Below, piece by piece: positions 33,442 through 45,924 of a stretch of 64,000 nt of DNA. Location of the stretch: contig NC_056758.1 in assembly GCF_018687715.1 (NCBI RefSeq), positions 30,174,967 through 30,238,966 on the forward strand, written 5' to 3'. The notes below the pieces were generated by a model. The model was not told the DNA's origin. It was given only the letters and a program-made list of their open reading frames with translations, and did no database searches. Origin of the DNA: Carya illinoinensis. Lineage: Eukaryota; Streptophyta; Magnoliopsida; Fagales; Juglandaceae. The position numbers and the translations under genes are program-made. The stretch's first letter is position 1. Each line of letters opens with the position of its first letter.

Positions 33442-34758
33442 ATGTCTTCATCTTCATCTTCTTCTCCTTCTTCACCAACTGTTATTGACAGTCAATACAC
33501 AATCACTCTAGCAAATCTTTCTAACACTTCAATCGTTTCTCCCAAACTCAATGGCAAGAACTATTATTCTTGGAGCCGTGCGATGCTTATGGCGATTGGC
33601 TCTCGGAACAAGATCGGGTTTATTGACGGCAGTATTCAACCTTTGTGTTCTACTGATTCGAATTACAACGCATGGTTTTGCTGTAATTTGATGGTCTCTT
33701 CTTGGATTTGTGCTTCAGTGACTCCAGAAATTGCACAGGCAATCCTTTACATTGAAACTGCTGAGAAAATATGGAATTTGTTGAAACATAGATTTCAACA
33801 AAGTAATGAGGCTTGGATCTTCGAGATCTAGCAATCTCTTAATAGTATCACTCAAGGTTAATCATCCGTGAGTGATTACTTCACTCGCCTTGAGTCTTTA
33901 TGGAATGAATGGCATCAGTTTTCGCCAATTCCTGTTTGTACATGTGGAAAATGTGCTCTCTGCACTAGTAATGTTCTTGAATTTGTTGCTGCTCATGAGG
34001 AAAAGAATCTTACTATGCTTTTTCTTATAGGATTGAATGAGAACTAGCTCACTACTAGAGGTAATATTCTTCTTATGAAGCATTTTCCTTCATTAGATGA
34101 AATTTATTCTCTGATTATTCAAGAGGAGCGTTAGCGTGCATTTTCTCGCACCTCTTCTTTGAATCAAGAGAATATTGCAATGGTAACCTCTCAAGTACCT
34201 TCGAATTCGGTTGTCGCTGCTGTCCCTAGGAGGAATTTTTCTTCCACTGGCCAAAGGGAACCCCCTCACTGTACATATTGTAATAAAAAAGGACATACTC
34301 GAGAGAAGTGTTTTGAACTTCATGGATATCCACTAGGCTGGATATCAAAGAGAAAGAATTCAAGTGATGCAAAATCTTGTTGTCACCGTCCCTCTACCAA
34401 TCAAGTGTCTACTTCCCTAGAGGCAAACACAGTTCCTAATCCTATTCAAGTTCTTTCTCAAGAGCAAATTCAACAACTTCTCAATGCCTTGTACACTCAA
34501 CTTAAACCAGACTCTCCTCTAGGCTTTCCTTCTCCATCCAATTCATTACAGCCTACCAGTTATGCCAATATGGCAGGTATTTCCTCTTCTTTTTCTTTTG
34601 TTAATTCTACTTTCTCATCACAATTACGTTCCCCGAATATTTGGATTGTTGATAGTGGAGCTACAGACCACATGGTCTGCTCTTTGTCTCTTTTCACTTC
34701 ACCTCCTAATCTGTTAATGCCACTGTTAGCCTACCAAATGGTCATTTTGCTTCCGTGA
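33442..34758 (+). pseudogene. Copia Gag and protease start
   Basis: It begins MSSSSSSSPSSPTVIDSQY, then the Gag motif LNGKNYYSWSRAMLMAIGSR. One frame runs to 34758 with stops at 33829, 33859, 34045 and 34132. Each falls where a Gln codon is expected (for example QQSLNSI, QGQSSVSDY). The CCHC knuckle is CTYCNKKGHTREKC (about 34273). The protease is WIVDSGATDHM (about 34640). A frameshift near 34720 separates it from the rest. Confidence 0.87.
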
Positions 34759-34897
34759 TTCATATAGGTTCAGTTAGGTTTTCAGCAAGTTTAATCTTAC
34801 ATCATGTCCTATATGTTCCTTCATTCACTTTCAATTTAATTTCTATGAATAAACTCACCTCAACTTCTAATCTTGCCATGATATTTTTGACTAACAA

Positions 34898-36301
34898 ATG
34901 CTTAATTCAAGACCTGCTTGCTTGAAAACAATTGGAGTGGCTGATCAAAAGAATGGATTATATTTGCTGAATTTTAGTTTTTCATCATGTCCTAGTTCTC
35001 AGTTTTTACCTTCTCAGTTTTTCCATTCTGTTTCATCTTCAATTTCTGCAAATAAACTTGCTTTGTGGCATAGTCGATTAGGACATATGTCTTTGTCCCG
35101 AATGCATTTGTTACATGACGATGTACAATTTCAGCATTATAATGATCAATGTCAAATCTGTCCATTAGCTAAACAGCATAGACTTTCTTTTTCGAGAAGC
35201 TCAATTAAATCCACTCTACCTTTTGAGCTTATTCATTGTGATCTTTGGGGACCATTTGCTATTCCTACTAATAATGGTCATCATTATTTTTTAACAATAG
35301 TTGATGATTTCACTTGTTGCACTTGGATTTATTTGCTAAAATTCAAGTCCCAAACTCGCAGCACCATTGAATCTTTCTTGGCTATGGTTGAAACACAATT
35401 TTCATCCAAAGTCAAGATTTTTCGTTCTGATAATGGGACAGAATTTAACATGTCCACTCTCTTCTCTTCCAAAGGCATTATACATCAGCATAGTTGTTCA
35501 TACACACCACAACAGAATGGAGTTCCTGAAAGGAAACACCAACATTTATTAAATGTTGCTAGGGCTCTCAAATTTCAATCTAACATTCCTTTATCCTATT
35601 GGGGTGATTGTATCATGACAGCTATATACTTAATCAATAGATCTCCTTCCCCTTTGTTAAACAATAAGTCTCCTTATGAGGTTTGGTTTTCCAAAAAGCC
35701 TTCTTATTCTCATTTGAAGGTATTTGGCTACTTATGTTTTGCTACAAATGTCTCTCCTCATAAGACCAAATTTGATCCTCGTGCTAAGAGATGTGTATTT
35801 CTTGGTTATTCATATGGTACCAAGGGTTATAAACTCTTAGATCTTGATACTAAATCCATTTTTGTATCTCGTGATATTGTTTTCCATGAGACTTCATTCC
35901 CTTTTCAACTTCAAAGTCAGACTTGTGATTCTTCATTTGATCTTGTTCTTCCTGTTTGTATTGATGATATTAATTCTTCTCTGCCAGTTCATGTTCCCCC
36001 TTCTAATGACATTAGTCCAAACCATCATGATCTGGTTGATACTATTCCTAGGAAATCTTCTCGGATCAGAAAGCCACCCTCTTATTTGCAGGACTACCAT
36101 TGCAAAATAGTCCAAACTTTTGATCAATCTTTACTCTCTTTGGGTTCCACACAGCAGGCTTCTAATAAAGCTTTTGATATCTCAAGATATCTTTCTTACA
36201 CTCGTCTTTCCCTTGCTCACAAAGCCTTCAGCATCTCTATTTCCACTCATCCTGAACCCAAAACTTACAAACAAGCAGCCACAGATCCTAAATGGCAATA
36301 A
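34898..36301 (+). pseudogene. Copia integrase
   Basis: An open stretch of 467 codons. It contains the pre-integrase WHSRLGHMSLSRM, zinc-finger cysteines (CQICPLAKQHR), and the integrase core with HCDLWGPF, TIVDDFTCCTWIYLL, SDNGTEF and QQNGVPERKHQH, so the D, D and E residues are kept. The C-terminal module is DPRAKRCVFLGYS. It ends at TAA (36299), where a Gln codon is expected before the RT domain. It would insert element DNA in the nucleus. Confidence 0.9.
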
Positions 36302-36304
36302 GCC

Positions 36305-37780
36305 ATGAAAGCAGAAATTTTAGCTCTTGAAAATAACAAAACTTGGACAGTTACTGATTTGCCTCTAGGAAAGAAAGCAATTGGTTCTAAGTGGGTGTAT
36401 AAGGTGAAATACAAGGCGAATGGTAGTGTTGAAAGATACAAAGCACGTCTTGTAGCTAAAGGTTTTACCCAAAAGGAGGGAATTGATTATGCTGAAGTAT
36501 TCTCTCATGTTACTAAAATGACAACAGTTCGCTGTTTTTTGGCATTGGCTGCAAGTCAAAACTGGTTTTTTGAACAACTTGATGTAAACAATGCATTTTT
36601 GCATGAGGATTTAGAAGAAGAAGTTTATATGGTGATCCCACCCGAGTTTGCTAAAGAGGGGGAGAATAAAGTATGTCGTTTGTTGAAATCTCTCTACGGG
36701 TTAAAGTAGGCCAGCTGGCAATGGTTCCAGAAACTAACCACTACTTTTTTATCCCTTGGTTATAAGCAATACAAAGCTGATTACAGCTTATTCACAAAGG
36801 TGCAAGGTTCTTCTTTTACTGCACTTTTAGTATATGTTGATGATGTCATTATTACTTCCAATACTATGTCCTGTGTTGATCAAGTGAAGTCTTATCTTCA
36901 TGATCAATTTCAAATCAAGGACTTGGGCCAGCTGAAATATTTTTTGGGGTTAGAAATTGCACCTACTACTGCTGGAATTTCTCTATCTCAACATAAATAT
37001 GCCCTTGAAATTTTAGAAGATAGTGGTTATCTTGGTTGTAAACCTATTGAGTTTCCTATGGATTCCAAGCTTAAATTGACAAAATCTGATGTTAATGTTT
37101 TGGAAGATCCATTTCCGTAAAGGAGGCTCATTGGGAGATTGCTATATCTCACTATAACTAGGCCAGATTTGTCATACTCAGTCCATTCTTTGGCACAATT
37201 TATGGACAAGTCTTGTAAATCTTATTTGGATGCTGCCTACTGAATTTTAAGATATATCAAAAACACCCCTGCACAGGGTTTGTTTTTTCCAACAGCTTCC
37301 TCTACTCAACTCAAGGGTTTTTCCGATTCTGACTAGGCTGCTTGTGTTGATAGTAGAAAATCTGTTACGGGATTTTGTATATTCCTTGGTGATTCTTTAA
37401 TTTCTTGGGAGTCTAAGAAGCAAACTACAGTGTCTAGAATCTCAGCCAAAGCCGAGTATTGTGCCTTAGCTTCCACCAATTGTGAAGTCATTTGGCTATT
37501 ACAAGTTCTTCATGATTTGCATATTTCTCATTCTTTACCTGTTTCTTTATATTGTGACAGCAAGTTTGCTCTTTTCTTACCTGCCAATCCAATTCATCAT
37601 GCTCGTACAAAGCATGTTGAAATATATTGTCATTTCATATGAGAACAGCAAGCTAAAGGTGTTATCAAGACTTTTTATATTGCTTCAGCTTATCAGTTGG
37701 TAGATATTTTTACTAAGGCTCTCGGTAAAGCTCCATTTCAGCATCTCCTATCCAAGCTGGGCATTCATAATCTTCATGCT
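36305..37780 (+). pseudogene. Copia reverse transcriptase and RNase H
   Basis: RT motifs are [40 protein letters not shown] and SLYGLK. A TAG at 36707 falls at the Gln of the usual LKQA. The catalytic box is LLVYVDDVIIT (36830). Stops at 37118 and about 37241 follow. RNase H has DS(D)-stop-AACVDSRKS (the stop replaces the conserved Trp) and ISAKAEYCALAST. The end motif YQLVDIFTKAL precedes the purine tract. Confidence 0.88.
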
Positions 37781-37796
37781 CCATCTTGAGGGGGAG

Positions 37797-37997
37797 TATT
37801 AAAGCTAGTTAGCTGGCAATGTATTTAGTCACACATTTTGTACTCGGTTAAGTTAGGCCCAGACTATTTTGTAACTTGTATATAAGTCGGCACTTATTTT
37901 TGTACTTTACTTTTGACCAAAACATTATTGACTTTGAAATATATCCAGAGAGCACAAAAGGGAGTTTCCCCAATTTTCGTGTTTTAGGTTTTCTACA
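37797..37997 (+). repeat. 3' LTR, 201 bp
   Basis: It matches the 5' LTR except for about seven differences. Confidence 0.9.
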
Positions 37998-38002
37998 ACT
38001 CT

Positions 38003-39219
38003 AACTCTAATCTAATCCGATCTAACTCTGAATTTATGTTTCGACTTCGACTCTAACTTTGTCCTTTGACTATGATATTGAACATATGTTATAAAAATAT
38101 GTATTTATTTATATATTTGTCATAAATACTAGTATAATTATTTAGTTATATAACTAGAACTTATATAGTTACATTCAATAATATACTAGTGTGAGCTAAT
38201 TATTATAAAATAATATACTTTTACTATAAGATAAATAGACTAATGATAGTTTAGTATATATAAACATCATAGTATTACTACCATATGTATACTAAACATC
38301 ATAGTATTACTACCATATGTAATCAAGTATTGAAATAAGTTAGACATTAGTATTTAAATAAATCTAGTATAATAAGTTAATAACACATATACTAATATAC
38401 TAAAATATAATAACATGTAATTAGATACTAGAAAATCTAGTATGTAATTAAGTTAGAAATAAGTTAGACATTAGTATAATTACATGTAATACTAATTTAT
38501 AATAACATGTAATTAGACGATACAATATAAGTCTTGTATAGAAATAAATTAGACACTATTATAAAAATAACTAACAAGTCTAGTATAATAAGTTAATAAC
38601 ACACAATACTAATTTACAAAATTATAATAACATGTAATTAGACATTACAAATGAGTCTAGTGTAGAAATAAGTTATAAATAAGTTACACACTAGTGTAAT
38701 ATAATAACATGTAATTAGAGACTAAAAATAATATGTAATATTACAGTGTGATAACATGTAATTAGATACTATAGTATAAATCTAGTATAAAAATAAGTTA
38801 GATATTAGTATAAAAGTAAATTAACTATGAATGATTTAGTTTTAGTTTTTAATGTTTTGAAAAAGTTGAAATTTGAAAGTCAACAAAAAATTCTTTTATA
38901 AAATCAGTTAAATATGAAACTGAAAAAATGAAGTTCAAAGAAAGCCCAAATTCGACTCCGCTTTGACTAGTCGGAGTCGGATCCGAATCGGAGCCTACAC
39001 AAGTCAAAGTTGGAGTTTGGATTTGAACTCTAACAAAGTTGGAGTTGGAGTCATATTGAAAGGAATTCGACTCCGAATAAGTCGATACTCACCCCAACTC
39101 ACTGCATGATTACGAAAGTATCAAACAACAAAAGGCAAAAACTTTCTTCCTTCAATGTGACTTTGCCTTTCGAGCTGTCGTGGCCAACTGGCCTCTTACA
39201 ATCTTGCCTCTTTATAATT
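38003..39219. repeat. AT-rich degenerate tandem repeat with GACTCC-rich edges
   Basis: The core repeats phrases such as TAATAACATGTAATTAGA and GTTAGACATTAGTATAA at irregular spacing of about 60-130 bp. A CATCATAGTATTACTACCAT phrase is directly duplicated at about 38264-38320. Both edges, including the sequence left of the copia insertion (33135-33173), carry GACTCC/GGAGTC motifs. The right edge ends GTCGATACTCACCCC. It looks like a MITE-type repeat into which the copia element inserted. Confidence 0.55.
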
Positions 39220-39481
39220 TGTTGTAAGATGGTTGTACCTAACAAGATTTCTTAGCCGTTAGCATATATTTATTTACATTAATTAGATTAGTATTTTATG
39301 TAAGAGTCTAATAATATTATGGTAATATTTTATATATATATTTAAGTCAAAATATTTTGAATTTAGGCATTGATTGTATTTTTTTTAATTACACGGGTCT
39401 TATTACACTATAAATAGGTCATCCCTGTATGTTGTCAATGCACATTGAAATTTAGAGTTTTCTTATATATGATTTTTTACA
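39220..39481 (+). repeat. 5' LTR of the nested copia element
   Basis: 262 bp from TGTTGTAAGATGG to GATTTTTTACA. It contains ACACTATAAATAGGTC (TATA, about 39408). The primer site follows directly. Confidence 0.75.
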
Positions 39482-39973
39482 TGGTATCAAGGCAGACACC
39501 ATCATGGTGCATCTAGTCTTTATTGCCTGTATCACTCCTTTTTGTAGTAGCCACTGGTATCCCTTACTATTTTCTTAATAGTCCACCACGGTTGCTACAT
39601 TGATTTTATTACACTTGACAGTTGCCACTTTCTCACACTTTTTGCTTCATGTATGCTTATATTTTCGAGAAAACTAGGCGACCATACAACTCTTTGAGTG
39701 CTGTTGGTAATTCTGTGTCAAAATCATACAATTCTAGACCGTAATGCGCCTTTACACACCTCTTAAGTTTGCTGGGTGTCCACCCATGCACTAATCGCTC
39801 CTTCGGTGCATCCGTACATGAGCGGCATGCGCCCCCATGCGCCCTTCTTTGTTTGCTATAGTTTGACCCATCTTTCAACCCAACTCAACCCATTACAACC
39901 TAATCCACTTCAAATAAGTTTCTATTCACTTTCTAGCCCAGTTTTATTTCTTAAGCCCGTATCTTCTCTCAAT

Positions 39974-42900
39974 CAAAGTTTTGAAATCCGTTCCGTTCCG
40001 GCTGGAATTGCCAGAATTTTCCGTTCCGGAACACTAGCTGAAACCAGAACTCTATATATTTCGTTCTGCTACAAATTCTGGTTGTTTCGTTGTGTTCCGG
40101 TCTATTCCGGCCGGAATACACTTTCCAGTCTGAAATTTAACAAACAGTGGCATTTTTGTAATTAAGATTAATATCATGGCATTTTCGTAATTTACATTTT
40201 TTCTTCATTTTTCCTTTGGTTTTCTTTTTTCCCCGGTTTCTTACTTTCTTTCTTTTGTTCTTCTCCGTGCGCCGTTCTGAAGTCTAAACTTCTGAGTCTA
40301 TCATCTCCCGATTCTCATTTCTCCCCCCTTCGCGTTTCAATTTTCAAGTTTCAACTCAGTTTCTCTTTCTCTTCCATTTCTATTTTCTTCCTTTCCCGTT
40401 CTTCTCATTTCCGGCCAGAACTCCAGATCTGATCTCCTCAGGAGCACTCCGACGACGCCACCTCCCTGTTGCAGCCGGCAGCTCTGTTTGTGAGTCTTGG
40501 GCCTAGCAGCAACGACGCCGTCGCCGTCGCCCATAGCCGGCAGCTCTGGCTTTTGGCCTCTGATTTCGTCGGTTTGATTTTCCCTCTGCCATTCCGATTC
40601 CCGATTCCTAGATCTAGATCGATCTGTGCAAGTATACCGTATTTCCCTTCCGATTTCATCAAATGATGCTAACTATATGTGCATAAAAAGGATATGATTG
40701 AAGATAAAAAGGATATAATTAAATATAATTTCTTAATATTGAGTTATGAGACAAATAAGTGCTTAAATATGTGTGCGTTTAAATATCAATACAAAAACGA
40801 TAAATCACATATTGATTATGTTGAGGTGTGTAGTACTGAAGATTTCTTTATAACATTTCTCAATCTTAATAATACATTTGATGATATCTGGCATCCCAAC
40901 TAGACCTCATAAAGCTCGATCATGTTGAATATCATACATATGTATGTGAATATAATCAACATGACTATTTTTAGTTATTTTTAATTATCCAAATTACTAT
41001 TTCAGAAACATATATCGATATTGATCATTGGATTCGGACCATATAATATCTGATCTATTGAATGAATATTATTTAAAAGATCTTGAAATTCTCTCTTATT
41101 TTCGTTTAAGTCTTTCCAAATATATGTGCATTTCTAAATGAGTTGATTTTTTTTTTTCATAATGTAGGGGTATATAAATTATAAATGTCTAGTTGTCAAT
41201 CAAATAGTGCTACCTCTACGGCATTTGCTCCTGCTAGATCAGAGGATCCAGCATGGTCCCATGCACATGTAGTGCCAGGAGTAAGAAATAGTACTCAATG
41301 TCTTTATTGTAGCAAAATCATTAGAGGTGGCGGAGTCACGAGGTTGAAGCATCATCTAGGTGGGATTTCAGGTGATGTAGAAGCATGTAAAAAAGTCTCT
41401 GATGATATAAAATGGCAAATGAAAGAGTTGGTCAATGAAATGAAAAAAAAAAAAAACAAAGAGAAGAAAAGAAAACTAAGCTTAGAAATTGGATGTAGAA
41501 GCCCTGTACATTTAACATATGATGATGTTGATGTTGGTGATGATGAGTATAAGGGAGGGAGTCAAGGACACGTTCATGATTCAAAGGGGAAGGGGAAGGG
41601 GAAGGGGAAGGAGAAAGTAGGTGGAAAATCAACGGGGCCATTTAGCAGATTTTTTGCTCCAAGAACAAGTCCTGGCTCTCAACCTTCTATTAAGAGTGCT
41701 ATGTGTTCAAATGAAATGATTGACAAAGCAAAAATGGCTATAGCAAATTGGTGGTATGATGCTAATTTACCTTTCAATACATCTCAATCTAAGTTTTATC
41801 AACCAGCTATAGATGTTATAGCTGCCATCGGGCCAGGATTCAAGGGTCCTTCTTTACATGAGTTGAGAGAAAATTTGTTGAAGAATTCTGTGACTGAGGT
41901 TCGAAATTATCTCTTAGATGTTAAAACATCTTGGAGGGATAGTGGTTGTTCACTAATGGCAGATGGTTAGACAAATCAGAGGCAACAACCAATAATTAAC
42001 TTTTTGGTTTATTGCCCAAAAGGTACAATGTTTTTGAAGCCTATTGATACATCAGGCCTTAGAAAAGATGCTGAAACATTATTTAAAATTTTTGATGAAG
42101 TTGTTCAAGAAGTTGGGGTGGAGAATATTGTGCAATTCATAATAGACAATGATGCGAGTTATAAGGCTACAGGAAAAAAGTTACAGTAAAAGTATGGCTC
42201 TTTCTTTTGGTCCCCTTGTGCAGCTCATTGTATAGATTTGATGTTAGAGAATTTTTGTGATCCCAGACATTTTCCTATTATTGATGAAACTATAAAGAAG
42301 GTAAGGAAGATAACGAAATTCATTTATAACCATACTTGGGTTTTGGCTTTGATGAGAAAGGACTTCACCAAAGGTCATGATTTATGTCGCCCTGCAGTCA
42401 CAAGGTTTGCTACAAATTTTTTAAGTATCCAATGCTTACTGTTGTTTAAGAAAGAGTTTCGACAAATGTTCACTTGTGATAAGTGAATTGTATCAAGTTA
42501 TTCTAAAAGCAACATAGGGAAGGAGATAGCTGAGAATGTTCTAGAAGATATAGAGTTTTAGCCTCAATGTCAGTTTATTGTAACAATCAGCGAGCCTTTG
42601 GTTCGAGTACTACGACTTGTCGATGGGGATGAGAAGCCTGCAATGGGATACTTGTATAATGCAATGGAGAAAGCCAAAGAAAATATAAAAGCAAGATTGA
42701 AGAACAAAATTTCTGCATTTATGCCATTCATCAGGGTCATTGATGCTAGGTGGGAGAAGCAACTTCATAGTCCATTACATGCAGCAAGTTGTCTTCTTAA
42801 TCCTGAAATTTACTTTAACCCTTGCTTTAAAAGTAAAAATGATTTTTCTAGAGGGTTTATGACTTGCGTTTTAAAGATGGAACTTGATATTGATAAGTAA

Positions 42901-43917
42901 GATGAGATCATTCAATAAATTGACATGTATAAGAATGCACACGGTGATTTTGGACAACCTATAGCAATACGCCAGCGTGAAAAAAGTAATCCAGGTAACC
43001 TCAATATCCTTTGTTAAATAGTGTGAATCTATATTTTAATTCTTTTATTTAATTTTAAATAATAATTTATAATTGCACTTTTGTTGTAGTTGCATGGTGG
43101 GGTACTTTTGGAAATGAGTTTCCAGCTCTTCAAACGTTTGCAATCCGCATATTAAGTCAATGTTGTAGTGCAACTGGCTGTGAAAGAAATTGGAGTACAT
43201 TTGAATTTATTCATTCAAAGAAGAGGAATATATTAGAGTATAAACGTTTGAATGATTTAATATTTGTTCGTTATAACTTGAAGGTCCGTGAGAGGTAAAC
43301 TTTTTCAAAAATAATGTTTTTAATTGTTGAAAAATATGTAATATTTTCACTTACGTGTGACTTTTATTTTGGCAGAAACATAAAGAGGGGAAAAGATGCT
43401 TTGGATCCAAACAATCTTGAGAATATTGACTTGATGGAGGAATGGGTAGGTGAAGAATCAGAGCTTATTGATGGAGAAGACTTGGATTGGGGAAGTATTG
43501 AGGAGCCATTAGCCTCACAAAATTTGGAAGATGGTGTTAATGTTGGTCTTGATATTGATGATAATGGTGGTGACAATGACATTGACGAAAATATTTTGAG
43601 TAGCTTTACTAATGTTGATCCTTTTTGTCTTATTGATGAAGATGAATGATTACAGTTGGATTGAGAACTTATGATATTTTATTTAGTTTTATAAATTTGT
43701 GTTTAAGACTTCTATTCACTATGGAGAAATATTATTAAGTTATCAGGTATGTATGCTTTTAAGAATTGTATTGATTTTATTTTAGAATATAGTTATTATA
43801 TATAATTTATCTATATAATGTCTATCCCGAAACGGTACACCGAAACGTACTGGTACCAAAATATTCTGTTCCAGTGCCTTAACCGAAATGGTCACCAGAA
43901 TGGATTTTAAAACTTTG
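39974..43917 (+). mobile_element. hAT DNA transposon, full length (3.9 kb)
   Basis: The terminal inverted repeat is CAAAGTTTTGAAATCC at the left; the right end read inward is CAAAGTTTTAAAATCC. A perfect 8-bp duplication CTCTCAAT flanks it (39966-39973 and 43918-43925). TTCCG-rich subterminal sequence lies on both sides. A BED/hATC transposase occupies the middle. Termini, duplication length and transposase all agree with hAT. Confidence 0.95.
41185..43649 (+). pseudogene. hAT transposase (BED finger, DUF659, hAT dimerisation domain)
   Basis: It would bind the element ends and cut them out. From ATG 41185: a BED zinc finger (residues about 20-70, CLYCSKIIRGGGVTRLKHH), a basic/acidic linker including a run of GKGKGKGKE, a DUF659 region (PSLHELRENLLKNSV), the catalytic region (FIIDNDASYKATGKK, WSPCAAHCIDLMLE) and SEPLVRVLRLVDGDEKPAMG. 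Two introns follow: 42994-43089 (GTAACC to TTGTAG) and 43297-43375. The hATC domain lies between them (WWGTFGNEFPALQ, CERNWSTFEFIHSKKRN). The protein ends with an acidic tail at 43649. In-frame stops lie at 41968, 42187, 42484, 42558, 42898 and 42916. Those at 41968, 42484 and 42558 fall on tryptophans that are conserved in the family. There is no frameshift, so the copy died recently by point mutation. Confidence 0.92.
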
Positions 43918-44053
43918 CTCTCAATCCATAGTCCACACTCTCAGCCCATAGCCTATAGCCACTGCTACATCACTAGGCTTGACCTTTAGCTCTAATTGTT
44001 GGCTTGGGTTGAGTTTGACTGTTGACCCATAAAAGAAACTCTCAAAATATCGA

Positions 44054-44242
44054 CTCTATTTGGATTGTAAAAGTTTTTCATTTCATTATTACAATTTTTT
44101 CAAATTTCCACACAAAATATAATAAACATTTGAACATTTTCAAATTCTAAAAAAATAATAATATAAAAAATAATATTATAACAATATTTTATACTACTTT
44201 CAAATTTCAACTTTCATATAAACTCATCTAATCTTATCTCAC
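44054..44242. mobile_element. Short palindromic MITE, copy 2
   Basis: 189 bp flanked by the 6-bp repeat TATCGA (44048-44053, 44243-44248). The ends are CTCTATTTGGATTGTAAAAG and ATCTAATCTTATCTCAC. The core has ATAATATTATAACAATATTT and related phrases shared with copies 1 and 3. It sits between the leader and gag of the nested copia element. Confidence 0.72.
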
Positions 44243-44551
44243 TATCGAACCTGTACCTTATTCTTCCAACTTTGATGATATTGTCCAGCCCATTGACAAT
44301 ATATTAGATAGATCAAATTATTATATGTGGGCTCAAACATGGGATTTTTTTATGTAATTGTAAATTTTGGCACTATTTCTTGGGAGATATTTTTGCCCCT
44401 AAGCAACAAGAGGGCAAAAGTATTGAAATCTTTGCAAGCAACCTTGAAGATTGGCATAGTGTGCACTATAAGATCCTTTCTTGGTTTATCAACACTAACA
44501 TTTTTTTGATTCATAGTTTGCTCCCTATGCAGTAATATAATTGTACTCTTG
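44243..44551 (+). pseudogene. Copia Gag, first part (nested element)
   Basis: It reads DDIVQPIDNILDRSNYYMWAQT, the usual copia Gag opening, then accumulates stops. It is cut by the CACTA element at 44555 and resumes at 47825. Confidence 0.65.
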
Positions 44552-44931
44552 ATACACTACAAAAAAAAAACACTTTTTCCCGCGAGTTTTGGTCGCCGGA
44601 AATAATCTTGTCAAAAATACATCCATTCTGTAATCGTAGGTCGTTTTAATAACTTGTTACGGCGAGAAAGGTTTGCCACAATTTCGCTGGCCCATTTAAA
44701 TGACTTATTATCACGAATTCTAGTCCCCATATTAACTTTTCTAAATACCCTTATTACTTCTTAGCCCTTTCCGTCACTCTCGCCCCTCCGTCTCTCTCCC
44801 TCCCTCTATCTCTGTCTCTCTAGGGATTTAACATTCTCACGATATTTCCAAACGCTGCCACCGATGCCGTCGTCTCGCTGCCATCCGTCTTCTCCTCCTC
44901 GTCAATCAGTTTCTCTAACTTTAGCTATTAT

Positions 44932-44964
<33 letters not shown>
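44932..44964. repeat. (CT)n microsatellite
   Basis: An uninterrupted run of about 16 CT units inside the CACTA element. Confidence 0.95.
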
Positions 44965-44965
<1 letters not shown>

Positions 44966-45470
44966 ACTCTCGCTTGGATTCACCAAGGTTACTCTCTTTC
45001 TCTCTCTTTCTATATGTGAGCTTACAGCTTTCCGATTTTTGTAGTTTTTATCTTAGATGTTTATTCTTTTTCTTTGTTTTTGTGTAGTTCGATTTGTTTT
45101 TGAGTACCACTCTAGTCTAAGCTTCGCAGTGCACTGATGCTGCATTTGGCTTGGAAATTTAATTAATCTAAGAATCTAATTTCAAGGTATTACATCTCAT
45201 GGATTTTCAACTCCACAAAAATATAACTCCATCACTCGGATCGGTTGGAATTCACTTGGACTTATGAATTAGAGAAACAAATTGATTGGTTATTCCTCTC
45301 CATTCATATATCTATTTTCCCAATTTCAGTCTTGATTAGTTTACAAGATTGAATGGCCAATTCTCCTCTGGACTATAGGGATAATTGAATATATTTTTTC
45401 TTATATTGCAGCTCTCATTTTTCAAAAGAAAAAAAAAATACTACAAACTAATGAGAACTAAGGGACTAAC

Positions 45471-45924
45471 CTTCTTTAGCAAGGCTTTTACACGGTCATA
45501 TGCTTCTCTTAAGAGTTTCACCACCTACACAACCAATGCAAGAAATTTAAATAAACTAAACGTATGTCTACCACTATTAATAAATTACAAGAACCCCAGA
45601 TTCCACAAACATACTTCAACATCAATACATGATTGCATTTCTGAACTTGGCTGCTCATTGATGTGAACTGGCCCAATCGTGTCACTCATCCCACAATTTG
45701 ATACCTTAAATAGGAAAGATGCACTCAATAAGCAAGTTAAATAGGAAATTCTTTTGTTTAAAGTACACAGAAGCTGTTAACTTTTCTGCACCTTCAACAG
45801 TAGCTTTAATGGTAGCAATATTAACCAAGTAGTTGTCCTGAAGCTAATCCTGTGCAGCCCCATTGAATCCCTGAGTACCACGAGCAATTGCCTTTAAATC
45901 TATCTCATCAGCCAATGGTTTATC
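45471..45924 (-). pseudogene. FTSH11: Captured FtsH11-type ATP-dependent metalloprotease fragment
   Basis: Three pieces of a chloroplast/mitochondrial AAA+ M41 protease lie in transcript order on the minus strand. Exon 45924-45772 reads DKPLADEIDLKAIARGTQGF to VNIATIKATVEGAEKLTAS, the end of the AAA module. Exon 45704-45615 reads VSNCGMSDTIGPVHI to QSCIDVE. Exon 45524-45471 reads VVKLLREAYDRVKALLKK. The CAG acceptor, GTATGT and GTTAGT donors and exon phases are intact. The exons with the HExxH zinc site are missing, so no protease activity is possible. In the first exon a 29-32-bp foreign insert replaces the codons for the conserved ADLANL segment and brings a stop. The gene symbol names the likely source, not a working gene. 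Confidence 0.85.
45826..45857. repeat. 32-bp exact repeat, copy A
   Basis: It starts CAAGTAGTTGTCCTG and ends TAATCCTGTGCAG. It is identical to 46541-46572 and interrupts the FtsH11 exon. Confidence 0.92.

Larger units (their letters stand above)
33174..37997 (+). mobile_element. Ty1/copia retrotransposon with short LTRs
   Basis: 4.8 kb, with LTRs at 33174-33375 and 37797-37997 and a perfect 5-bp duplication ACTCT (33169-33173, 37998-38002). The primer site is a diverged initiator tRNA-Met match (TGGTATTAGTAGC, 33376). The purine tract GAGGGGGAG precedes the 3' LTR. The two LTRs differ by about six substitutions and one indel over 201 bp. Domain order is Gag, zinc knuckle, protease, integrase, RT, RNase H. 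Only a few frameshifts but many stops are present. Confidence 0.93.

Noticed and set aside
39657..39878. Minus-strand open frame of 73 codons
   Set aside because: It lies in the leader of the copia wreck, has no recognisable domain and is on the strand opposite to the element.
41432..41641. Minus-strand open frame rich in Ser/Pro and His
   Set aside because: It is the shadow of the Gly-Lys repeat in the hAT transposase linker.
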